A stretch of 64,000 nt of DNA from Ulva prolifera (Eukaryota; Chlorophyta; Ulvophyceae; Ulvales; Ulvaceae): positions 3,750,430-3,814,429 of the forward strand of contig CM041204.1 of assembly GCA_023078555.1 (NCBI GenBank), written 5' to 3'. Shown in pieces: positions 1-10,643 of the stretch. The position numbers were made by a program, and so were the translations under genes. The notes beneath the pieces were generated by a model. It was given only the letters and a program-made list of their open reading frames with translations. It did not search any database and was not told the DNA's origin. Position 1 is the first letter of the stretch. Every line of letters begins with the position of its first letter.

Positions 1-481
1 GTGCAGGACTACTGCAGGCGATATTTTGTCGGTGACACCATATCCATGATCGACCATACTGTGCATTCTCTGGCTATATATACACAAAATTTGACTACTG
101 CTGTGCTGCCGCGCTTACTCGTTGGTGTGACCGTGAGCTGCTGGGTAGGCTTGCTGGGTATGGGTCGACCGCGGAAGTAGGTCAGCATTATCACCCTCCT
201 GCACGCCTCAGACGTCACATCCTTGCATCAGTGTGTATAGTAGGAACGAGTGGGATGGACAGGTAGCACCGCCGGAACTTCGTGAAAGAACATCAACGCC
301 ACCGTCATCGGCGGGCTCTCACTGTGAGCGCTGCAACGCGCCAGACCTCGAAAGCATGCCTGTATCGAATGCCTGATAGCCATTTCGAAGAAATGAAAGC
401 AGCCCGTCAGGAGCTTCTGGCATAATAGCTCTCGTAACTTATATCCGTCCCATTCCTTTAAATATTTCAGCCAGATCCACG
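1..481. other. Non-coding flank upstream of the first LRR gene
   Basis: I see no convincing gene here. At about 251-268 there is a copy of a recurring motif (core GGTAGCACCGCC) that also appears at element ends elsewhere in the window. A pyrimidine stretch ending TTTCAG lies just before the ATG at 482 and could be the acceptor of a 5' UTR intron; this is inference only. Confidence 0.4.
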
Positions 482-2861
482 ATGTGCGTGGTCGATTCCG
501 ACAGCCCAGTGTTCTTCACACCCTCGGGCCCTGTTGACGTCTCGCCCGGTGCCTTGGTGTTCTACGATGTGGTGTCTCCCGAGATCGTGTCTCGCTGCAG
601 CGCCTTGTCCTGCATCGCCGAGGCGGGCGGGGAGGCGAGGCTGCCCCTTGCGGTGTCTGTGGCTGACTTCAGAACCTGGCTCATGGCCGTGCCATGGCAA
701 ACAAGCGCTGAATACGGACAAAAACTTACATTCAGCACGATATGTACTGCTGCAAAGGTGAGTGTACGTTTGGCGGTCTGAGCATTGCGTCAGGCACGCA
801 AGCATCGCGATCGGGTGCGGCATGGCCCATGCGCAGTTACGAACGATACAATCATCTTATAGTAGTAACTACATGCAGGTAGCAGATGCAGTGGATGATA
901 CGCGTGCGGATCAGTGGGTCCAGCTCGCTGCAGACCACCTGGTCGAGCAGCTGTCGCTGCAGTCGAGGCCGAGGAGGCATCGAGACTGGGCGGTTGGCCG
1001 CGGACAGGACCACCACCCGGACCCTGACAGCCAAAGGGTCATTGACAGCTTGGCCCAGCTGCCACCACTCGTCCAGGATCGCGTTTTTGCGGCAGTCGCT
1101 TCCCGCGGAGCACCCTCTCGAGCCGGGCGTCACCCACAGACCCCCTATCTCCACCGGCTGGTCAGCTTCATGCCCCCGTCCCTCCACGAGAGGATCGCTG
1201 CAGCCGCCATCACGCCCAGCCGAACCCTGAATACGCACCTCAGTGAAGCGTCCATCCCCTTCATCGATGCCCTGGCATGTCTTCCAGCCTCTCCTCCGCA
1301 GCTGCTGTCGCTCGAGATTGCGGGCGGCGCATGGTCACACAGCGCCGGGCAGAGGGTTGTAGAGCACCTCGCGGCAGCCCTACGCCACCACTCGAGGCTG
1401 GCCAGCCTCACCCTCGGCGCCCCCACCACCAGCGCAGACACGCTCGAGGTCCTCTCTTCAGGCCTCTCGACCCTGACGTCCCTGACGGCCCTGCGCCTGG
1501 GCACCCCCAGCGCGCCGGTGGCCGACGACAGAAGCTTGCCCCTCGCAGCGGACGCCGTCCGCAGCATGCCTTGCTTGCGCGAGCTGTCAATCAGCCTCGG
1601 CGCAGGGCAGTTTTACTTACGCAGGCTCCTCTCCTTACTCACTGCGGCTACAGGCATAACAGACCTTCGCATACGTTCCGCCTCGAGGTTGCAATTGTGT
1701 GATCGGATTTTTGAAGTACAGCTGCGCGACCTGCGCCACCTCAGCCTCGCTACAATCTGGAGCGAAGATGCAGTCGCCGTCATATATAGCCTCTATACAC
1801 AAACATGCTACGACAGCCTGACGCTGTCGCATGTGGCCACCAGCGACCCAGCAGCCGCCGTGGACGACACAGATGCCCACATTGACTGGTTTGTCACACA
1901 ACCGATGCACTACGTCCACGATCGTTGGCTTGAGTCGCAAGTCCCACGTGTGATACACGGTGAATTGCAATCATTTGATATCGTCAGGCTGCACGTGCCC
2001 GAGGGCAGCCGCGGCGACTGGCCCGGTCGCGTCCTCGCCCTCGCCATCCGGGAAGCGTGGGGTCGGATCAGCGATCATGCACTGTTGTACTTCACTCACA
2101 CGCTCGAGGTGCACACGGAGTGCGCCATGCTGCAGCCGGTTGCTCACCTGCTCGGGGAGGTGGCGCCACACCTGCGCACGCTGTCGCTGGGCCTTAGCGG
2201 CGACCCGGGGGGCACGACGCCGGCGCAGCGGGCCGCGATGTTTAGGCACATCCTCCGCCTGCCGCTCGAGCACCTCTCGCTGACTCTGCACGGCCTCGGC
2301 CCGGACTTCCACGACCTGGTCGCCGTCGCCGCCCTCACCGCGCTGCAGCTACATGGCTTTGACCTCCCAGCCGGCGGTCGGGGCGTGTGCGGCCTTGCGC
2401 AGATGACGCAGCTGCGACGGCTGCACCTGGAGAACCTCACCACGGCGGCGGAGCCGGCGGCGGCGCTTACGCCGATCCTGACGCGGCTCCACGGCCTCAC
2501 CGCTCTCGTGCTGGCCGTCCCGCTGGGGGACCACCGCGTGTTTGTGGACGTCCTGACGGAGGACAAAGACGGGGGGGAGCTGCCGTGGCGTGCGCTGCGT
2601 ACGCTGCGAATGTGCGTGCCGCGCTCCCTGCGTGCGGCGGAGCTGCGGGCAGTGGTCGCCGCTGCATGCAGCCTGCACACTCTTGAGGGGCTGGTGCTGG
2701 TGTATGAGGGGGATGGTGCAGTGTATGTGGGGCCTGGGGCCGGGGGGGAGGAGGAGGAGCCGTACGCGGACGCGGTGGCGGCCGTGCGGAAGACCGCCGC
2801 GCGGGCGGGCGTCGCGCTTTCGTTTGTAGACGATACGTTGGGCTGCCTGGAAGAGATGTGA
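482..2861 (+). CDS. SKP1/BTB-like domain plus leucine-rich repeat protein (copy 1)
   Basis: Two exons: 482-757 and 879-2861, joined in phase 0 (donor AAG|GTGAGT, acceptor ATGCAG|GTAGC), giving about 752 residues. The first exon (92 residues) plus the start of exon 2 resembles a SKP1/BTB fold: a hydrophobic N-terminal strand region, a Phe-Arg-x-Trp segment, and a helix ending in AAK|VADAVDD like the 'AANYL(D)' helix of SKP1/BTB proteins. The rest is leucine-rich repeats of the ribonuclease-inhibitor type, with repeated LxxLxLGxP units from about residue 150 to 720. Such proteins commonly act as substrate adaptors of ubiquitin ligases; that role is inference. It is tail to tail with a homologue at 4509-6895 that shares exon structure and an identical first-exon length (276 bp). 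The SKP1/BTB assignment is by eye and is the weakest part of the call. Confidence 0.8.
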
Positions 2862-4360
2862 GCGGTGGCTACGTTGCGCGAGGGGTGCGGCGCGTCGCCC
2901 TTGGCGTGCGTCTGTCGGCTCGCAGCATTGTCTGATTGGTGAGCGGTGGTGGTCTTGCCGGCCGGCGCCCCGCCGTGTGGCGGCGCGGCGACTAGAATCT
3001 GTTTTGTTTGATGCTCCACCACATGCATGTTCCTGGTCGAGTTGGTGTCGCTTTCTACATGTCATCTGTGCATACGCATGGCCGTAGTTCACCGCAGAGA
3101 ATGGTCATGTCGACAACGCCTGCTGGCAGGTGTTCCTCTACGGTATCCGTGATCTGAAGGGGCCTCAGATGTGCGCTGGCCAAGGAGAAGGTGTGGTCGT
3201 GTGGCGCAGCCAATGTAGGTGGAGCAAGCACTTGCGGAGCTTGGCAATGTTCGTGCAGCTGCGACCACTGTTTGGGCGACGCAAAGCCATAACGGAGCAT
3301 GCTCAATTCAAAGAGCCTCTTGTATGTCTGCAGACATGGAGATTTTGTGTTCATGCGAACGGAAACGTTTGCCAAGAATCTTTTGGATGTAGCTGATAAT
3401 GACAGCGGGAGCTCTTGTCCTCAAGATGCAGAGTGATGCTGTAGTCCTGTGCTACTGTCAATAGCACGCCTGTGCATCATGTATCTGCAGGTGGCCTTGC
3501 TGCCTAGGGCTGATGCGCAGCTCACAGCAGATGGTCTTGCCACCGGATCCTGCATAGACTGCTGGTGCGGCCTGAGTTGCAGTACATGGAGTTCCACACT
3601 TACATGCCAATACCTATTTACAATAGGCTAGCTATTCTGGCTGCATCTATGCTGCCTCAGTGCTGCACAGGATTCCTGCGTAGACAACGTGACTGTTGCT
3701 TGTAACGCTGCACATGCCATGCGTGTGTTCTCGTCGAGCAGAAGCAGATGAAAACACTTCAATTCGAGGCAAACACACTGGTCTACCGCGGCCCGCTTTG
3801 CCTACAACCACATGCCACAGGTGCAGTGCAGGAGGCCAACACCGCCCGGCATTGCCCACATATAAAACAGCCTGAGGTACACCTGTATTGACTGCACGAG
3901 TGAGTAGGCGCAAATAGAACTGATGGGAGCTGACTGAATTTCGCACACTTTATACTGTGCACCGTTTGTGTGGCAGATGGCGACTTTCAGTGGCACCTCT
4001 GCATCTGACCAGCATCCTCACAAGGTCGGAGACATCTGGACGTTATGCCAGTATTTAGCCGCCCAAATATACATGGCGCATATGCACAACAGACAACAGA
4101 TCCCAAACTCTGCTGTTCTTGCTCCCAAATCGTCTCCCTCAAAGCTTAGTGTGCCGAATTGCACACCCTGCGACGAACCGATGACCCGGGCGCCAATCTG
4201 ACGGGATGGACAAGGGCTAGCTCTCTGTACACGTGGGGTCATAGGAGGTGTTGTGCCTGTAGGCAGTGGCGACACCATGTGCGGCCATGCGCTGTGCCAC
4301 AATGCTCCAGCAGTACCGGCAACACCGCCTGGTGAATTCCCTCTAGCACCTTCTTGCAGT

Positions 4361-4395
<35 letters not shown>

Positions 4396-4508
4396 CCTGT
4401 GCCGCAACGCTCCACCAGCAGCTCCCCTCCGAAGTTCCATCCACACACTTGCAGAGCTCCCAGCACGGGCCGCACAGCAGCCGCACCTACGCCACCTGCG
4501 GCCGCTGC
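2862..4508. other. Intergenic spacer between the two convergent LRR genes
   Basis: No gene that I can support. Both LRR genes end at this spacer, so it holds their two 3' ends. The open frames at 4253-4950 are proline-rich readings of a long C tract and of the antisense of the second LRR gene, not genes. Confidence 0.5.
4362..4394. repeat. 33-nt poly-C tract
   Basis: An uninterrupted run of 33 C on the plus strand. It is one of four long G/C mononucleotide runs in the window (others at 12339-12368, 12935-12956 and 26406-26437). The G-rich strand could form a G-quadruplex, and exact length is likely to be unreliable in sequencing. Confidence 0.95.
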
Positions 4509-6895
4509 TCAGCACGTCCATAGCTCGTACAAGCCCCCAGGCGCCTCAAACTCCAGCGCCACCCCCGCGGCCCTCGCGGCCTCCATCGCCGCGTCCTCTT
4601 CAGGAGATCCGGCCCCCAGATCCCAAGCCGGACCCCGCTCCATCTCCGCTCCAAAACACCTAATGGGGGCCAGCACGAGCTCTTGCAGACGCGGAAGCGT
4701 GCATGCTGCGAGGACCACCGCTTGCACCACCTTTCCTCCGTTGCTGCGCGGCAGGTCCAGATCCAGCCCAAGCCGCCTCAAGGCAGGCCACACCGCGGCC
4801 CCCTCAGCGGCGCACAGCTTGAACTGGGCATTAGACCACGTGGTGCGCCCCCCTTCAATGACAAGTGACGTAAGGCCAGGGTGTTGTGCCAGGCATGCCA
4901 GGAGGCGGCTCATCAGTCTGCCCTCCACATTGAGGTCGCCGAAGCCGTAAGTTGCCAGGTGGAGGCGCCGCAGCTGCGTCGCCTGCACAAGGGCCGGCGC
5001 GCACTGCACAGCATACCTCAGCTCAGCATCCGTGATCTTCAGGGCAGTCATGCATGCCAGCTTCTGCAAATCCGTGGGGTTCGGGCCCGGGTGGTGGAGC
5101 GACAGCGAGAGGTGCTGTAGGCGCTCCAGGTGCGGAACCATCTCGGCCCATTCTGTTGCTGAGGTGTCTGTGTTGAGGAGGCCGATTGACGCGCACTGCA
5201 GCTGCGGCGCGTCCGAGGCGAGCCTCTGTGCGAGGTATTGCAGCATACCGGAAGTGATCGAGAAGTGGAGCGCTGTCAGCCTCTGCAGCACCTCTGCCCC
5301 AGGGCCTTCGCTTGTGAGCGCCGCTGTGAAAGCCTGATTCGGACCGGCATGAGGCAGCGACCCACAGTCCAGATCAGTCAGGCGCCTCAACGACGAAAAC
5401 TTCGAGACGGCCGTAATCAGCGGATTGGCTGCGTGTGCGTAGTCAGCCATGAGAGTGTGGTCGGGGTCGATGCATCCAAGCGTGAGGGCAGTGAGAGGGG
5501 CGACCAGATGGCTCAGCAGGGCAGTAACCCACTCGCAGGCTACAAATTGCAGGTTCAAGTCGCTGAGGCGAGGTAGGGCCAGGGCAGAGGTGGCGCCGAC
5601 AGCCCAATCAGTGCAGCGCTGACCGTACTGTGCGCGCCAGTCAGTGCAGTATCGCTTGATTTGTAAGTGGACGTGGAGGGAGGTCAGGGCTGTGGCTGCG
5701 GACAGTGTGGAGGCCAGGCTGTGGCGTGTTGGTGCTGGGCTTGCTGCATGTGCGTCGCGCGCGCGCTTGCGCGATTCTGGGCTGCCGGCCAAGAGGAACA
5801 TTGACAGCTCTTGCAGCCGGGGCATGCCGCTCAAAGATTGCTGCAGCGATAGCACAGAATCAGAAGGGAAGGGTGCTCCTGGTGTACCTAGGCGGAGGGA
5901 GTGGAGGGATGTGAGGGTGATTAGGGCTGGGGCGAGGTTGTGGAGTGGGGCCGTGCTGCTGGAGGGACTGCTGAGGCTGAGGCTGGTCAGCCCTGAGTGA
6001 TGGCGCAGTGCTTTGGCAAGGCTGTGTACTGTCTGCTTGTCACTGCGGGAAAAGATATCTACACCGTGAGCTTCCAACGTGAGGATCGGCGGTGGAGCAG
6101 CAGGCAGATGTGATAGTCGTAAGGCTAACGTGGGGGCCACATGTGCCAGCCGGACTTTGAGTACCTTGCTAGGACTGATGGCTGCTGCAACTATCTTTGG
6201 ACCCAAGGAACGTGGCATGAACTCCAGCAGCCTGTGCAGGAAAGGGTGCTCAGAAGGGCTGTAAGCCCGATGCGCTGCAACTGCCGAAAACACCAGGTGC
6301 TGGACGTGATCTGGCAGAAATGACAAGGTCTTGGCAGCTTGTCGTCCTGTTTCTGTCCCCGGATTGATGGGCAAATTCCCGAGACTGTAAGGAGTCGGAA
6401 CGAGCTGCCTGATCAGGTACTGCGCAGCTAGATTCACCCACTGCCCAACATGCGGGTCGTCGAGAGCATCTGCTACCTGGCACGAATACAACCGCGGTGA
6501 AGCAACATCTGACGGCAGATCTGTGCAGGTGAGGCACAGCACACGTCGTTTTCAGGTCTGACCAATTGCAACAGGATCGCTCACATGTGGTGTCGCGAGC
6601 AATCAGGGCAGCTCCCCACCTTTGCGGCAATGCACATGGTATGAAACGACAGCACATTGTCCTTGTTGCCGCATGGTTGCCATGGGACCGCCATCATCCA
6701 AGTTCTGAAATCAGACAGTGTCACGGCATCAGGCAACTTGGCCTCGCCTCCCGCTTCAGCGATGCACGACAAGACACTACATCGAGACACAATGTCCGGA
6801 TCAACCACATCATAGAACACTAGCGCGCCAGGCGATACGCCGAGAGCCGACGAGGGCGCGAAGGTCACTGGACTGTCGCTGTTGAGCACGCTCAT
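4509..6895 (-). CDS. SKP1/BTB-like domain plus leucine-rich repeat protein (copy 2)
   Basis: Two exons on the minus strand: 6895-6620 and 6476-4509, joined in phase 0 (donor AAAG|GTGGGG, acceptor GCCAG|GTAGC), about 747 residues. The first exon is the same length as in copy 1 (276 bp) and shares the blocks SPGALVFYDVV and LSCIAEAGGEA; exon 2 starts VADALDD and continues into LRRs such as LITLTSLHSLRLGTPGAP. Inferred role as in copy 1: a BTB/SKP1-like adaptor with an LRR recognition surface. Coding quality is uniform with no breaks seen. A decayed fragment of the same family lies at about 46.4-46.9 kb, so the family has been copied at least three times within 64 kb. Confidence 0.8.
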
Positions 6896-7333
6896 CGCAT
6901 CCTTTGCTAAGCATTGATTCGCCGTGTGAATGATTCTGCACTGCTGTCTGACGTTGCTCGATAATAAACACTAGTGGTCGGAGGTAGCAGCTGGGATCGG
7001 GAAGCCAAAGTGTCCACGGTGCACCGATTAGCCAGCCTGTGCGACATTTGTCCGTACAGCTCACAGCCATGATGCCGTGCTCTCATCGACAAAATGGAGA
7101 CACATACTGTGACTCGTGGATAATGTTCTTTTTCTTAGGGCATGCCGTTGCATGCTGTATCTCTCGCTTCAAACATTCAGTTTTGTGAGTACCATTGAGC
7201 AGGCCTCCCCCATCACAAGATATGGCAGCAGGCACTCACACCGAGCTCAACGAGCCTCGCCATCCCCCACGCATCAATTCCGTGTCCTTCGGCGACTGTC
7301 GTGCAGCCTCTATGTCTGCATGGTGCATGCAAA

Positions 7334-7590
7334 TAGGGGGTCATGCACTCCCGCTAAAGGGTGGGGCCAGTAAGGGCGCGCAAATTGGACAGCGAATTTG
7401 CCAAATTGGGGAAGCATTTGAGTATTTTCTATGTTGTTTGGGCACTCTGGGAGGTTGATCCCAGCGTTGGGGAGCTTCCCCAACGCGATGCCCCATTTCA
7501 GCGAGAACAGGCGATTCTCCCCAATCGCGCTTATTTGTTCCCCAATCGCGCGTCATCGTGTCCAGTGCGCGGAGAACATCAAAATTGACG
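7334..7590 (+). mobile_element. Short dispersed element, copy A of an inverted pair
   Basis: Starts near GGGGGTCATGCACTCCCG and shares its first 55 bases or so almost exactly with the reverse complement of 9165-9221, including a GGTGGGGCCAGTAAGGGCGC block. The interior has repeated short GATTGGGGA/TCCCCAATC words in both orientations, so it could fold. It has no coding capacity and is probably non-autonomous; superfamily unknown. The inner boundary is approximate. Confidence 0.6.
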
Positions 7591-8899
7591 TACAACACAC
7601 GATTTTGTTGCTTCTGTTGGTATCTGGTACATTTTCGTTGTGTGCGTGGGTGACCTCACCATGTGTAACGACGTTGGGCTGCCGTGAACCTGTCTGACCA
7701 TCGCCGGCTAGCGGTTATGTGGCTGTCAATTGTTAAATTATAGTGTACTGAATGTATGTGCGTGTGGCATACAAAGGTTACCAACGTGATCCCGTGAGGT
7801 GCCAAGTGCCTGCGCGCGTATGCACCAGCAATGGTAATGCCAGATTAATCTGCGATAGGACCATGCGGTAACATATTGCAGTTTTGCCGGACAGTAGCGC
7901 CTGCTGGCAAACTGGGTCGATGAATTGCGCATCGGTGAGAGCAGAATGCGGTGATCATCCGCAACGCGACACAACTGCGACACAGAAAATCATTCCACGG
8001 ATACGCCGGAGACTTATCAGCTAAAATATGCTTCACTTTCATGTAGCCTCCTTGCGAAAGACTGGACACATATGGTGCATGTACTGAAAATGCACATGTT
8101 GCAAGAGACTCACCGAGCCTACTCACCACCTCCCACTATACAACCATGAGACTACACAGGGCAGTCCAGGGATTCAGTGGAGTAAGCATTGATTCATGAG
8201 CTGCACGATCTGCGAATTGTTTCCAGCTCTCCAGCTGCACGGAGGCCTTCACATTGCAACTGCTCTGAACCACCGTCTTTTTTTTCAATCGATGTCCACA
8301 CGACACCGAGGAGATAGCTGGTTAGACAAGCTGGTAGCCCGCTTCAGTCAGCCATGAATCCACACCAGCGCACATCCACACTGGGCTACAGTGTATTGCA
8401 GCTGCCTTATCAAAGAGGCATCAGCTCAACGGATATGACTCCTTCGATTACAAGCACCCAACACGTGCATATGGCGCGGACGACTCTTCCTTTTATATCA
8501 GACAATGTCGATTGGCAGCATCGTATCTTAATGCAGCTGGATATGGTATATGGTTGCCATCGAGGCTGCTCATTGGCAGTGATAGCGATGCTACATTGCG
8601 ATCATACGGTCCGCAGAATTGTAACTCATAGCTCTAAATACAAGTGACTGAAATTGATTGAAGAGCTCTGACCTGGATGAGCAGAGTGATGAGATGGTGA
8701 ATGACAACAAATCATGCACAGCTGTCAGTCAGCTGAGACGTGCTCCAACGGGAGAGGATGTATGCTGAACTGAGGTACATATTTCATGCCTGAAATAGGC
8801 ATCACACAAGTGTGTACACATTGGGTTCCGGGACGTAGTGGCATGATGGTCAGACTTCAGACCAAAACGTCACCACATGAGCACCTGGCGGGGCCATAG

Positions 8900-9221
8900 A
8901 AACAGGCGCGACCCTCCAGGGGCTCCTAAATGCAAATATAGCCTACACAGAGATGTTTTGGGAAGGATTGGGCAAGCGGCTGTGCGATTGGGAAGGATCG
9001 GGGAGGATTGGGGAGCCGCGCTCCCCAAATGGCGATTCTCCCCAACCCAAGAAGCCTGATCGGCGAATACGGGCCGATTTCCCCAATCGTACGAGTTAGA
9101 CCTCCCAGATTGTGCATTAGACGTAAACAATATTCAAAAGCTTGCCCAATCAGTCAAAATCGCTGTCGAATTTGCGCGCCCTTACTGGCCCCACCCTTTA
9201 GCGGGAGTGCATGACCCCCTA
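8900..9221 (-). mobile_element. Short dispersed element, copy B of an inverted pair
   Basis: Reverse-oriented relative of 7334-7590. The end at about 9221 is sharp where the match with copy A stops, while the inner boundary near 8900 is approximate. The interior is richer in GATTGGG words than copy A, so the two have diverged or expanded internally. Confidence 0.6.
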
Positions 9222-9620
9222 TGCAAATGATCGCCTCGTAACAAGTGCTTAGTTGTCACGGGCGAAAGGGCAGGTGACAAGATTCCTGGAGAAGGGCCCG
9301 CATAGCTGGCCACATCACTGACCCTGGCCATGCACGTATGCTTCGGTAGATGCTGCAGATGCTGGCTGCGGCGTCTCTGTTCTCGACTGATCCCACCATG
9401 TGGCACTTGAGACTTGGTCTGAGCTTTCAACAGGCGGGCATGGGGGACCTGGGCCCCAGCAGCGACAATGTATGGCTGCGCCTGCCCCCACGACTGTATG
9501 CAAGGTGGGCTATGAAGCACTGCACGCACATAGCAGCAAAGGCAGCGAACATACAGTCGAGGCGGTTGTACTGTCTGATGCCTGGGCTGAGTCGCGATCA
9601 ACACGTCAGGCAGTGCCGTA

Positions 9621-9723
9621 CGGGTGTTGGGTCGTCGGGCCCGATCATATGGAACAATTCCGAAAATGCAGCTCTAATTTCTTGGTGGCAGCCCTGGAAA
9701 TGCGGCACTGCGGCCCAACACTG
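9621..9723 (+). mobile_element. hAT-like MITE
   Basis: A 103-bp element with near-complementary ends (GTGTTGGGTC and GGCCCAACACTG), flanked by GTGCCGTA on the left and GTGCCGTG on the right, a 7/8 match consistent with an 8-bp target duplication. The interior matches the elements at 11716-11817 and 14443-14544. Confidence 0.8.
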
Positions 9724-10530
9724 GTGCCGTGACGCACAACTGTGACCGTGGCACGTGCAGAATCACTGCTCAGTCCATAGATGAAGGTGATTTACAACAG
9801 CTCAGGCCATTTGTTGTGAGGCGAAATGACTTGACCAGATTTACAGTAATAATCCCCGATAGGACTTGACAGGTAGTATCCTTATATATGGTCTCAAACA
9901 CGAGTCCCGTGTACAGTCAAGTCTCATGCATGTATCTCACTATGTCGGGCTGACCAGATCACTCACATCACTTTTTTTTTTTTGCATCGCAGAGCACTAG
10001 CGCAGAATAAAAAGCACTGCAACAAAGAGCAGTCATGACTCATGACTCATGAGGCCAGACAGATCCACCAGAGACCCATCCTTGGGCCGATATGGAACTA
10101 TGCATCGTCAGGCAGCACATATGACAGAACGCGGCATAAACATAGCCGTGTGTGCATGAACAACGATGCAGCAGTAGGTGCTGCGGCAGCAACCACCGCA
10201 TGTGAGAGATCTACATGACCAGTGCACTCGCACGTGGTGTGGCTGCAAGAGGACAACACTGCCAAACAGGAGCCACACATGGCGTGGCTACAGGAGGACA
10301 CAGCACGCGAGAGCTTGACGACAGCTGTGCGTCTGCAAGGTACAGCATGCTTGAGTGGGTGTGATACGATGCAACAGACCTCAACACCAGGCCAGGACGA
10401 GTGTCCCTCAACCAGTTGGCAAACACACTCCTGGCGAGACGCGCTGCACAAGCATCGATACCTCAACCACTCGCTATCTCATCCGCCCCGACCCCTGCGC
10501 TACAAGCAAGGAGTTGCGCGGGCTGTGCGT

Positions 10531-10643
10531 GAGCTGCAGAGGAGCGCAGCGTGAGCTACAGAGGAGCGCAGCGCGAGCTGCAGAGGAGCGCAGCGTGAGC
10601 TACAGAGGAGCGCAGCGCGAGCTGCAGAGGAGCGCAGCGGGAG
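10531..10643. repeat. 22-bp tandem repeat abutting the P450-1 stop codon
   Basis: About five copies of a 22-bp unit (GAGCTRCAGAGGAGCGCAGC plus two bases) run up to the stop codon of P450 gene 1 at 10644. The last repeat grades into the coding end, so the array seems to have grown from sequence at the 3' end of the gene. Unit 2 has no array at the matching place near 20520. Confidence 0.85.

Larger units (their letters stand above)
6896..10100. other. Gene-free accessory stretch with small mobile elements
   Basis: No supported gene in about 3.2 kb. It contains an inverted pair of related elements (7334-7590 and about 8900-9221) and a hAT-type MITE (9621-9723), annotated separately. The remaining sequence is more AT-rich than the coding parts and its open frames are short and unrelated between frames. 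Confidence 0.5.

Noticed and set aside
4253-4950. Plus-strand proline-rich open frames
   Set aside because: They read through the 33-C tract and then the antisense strand of the LRR gene; composition explains them.
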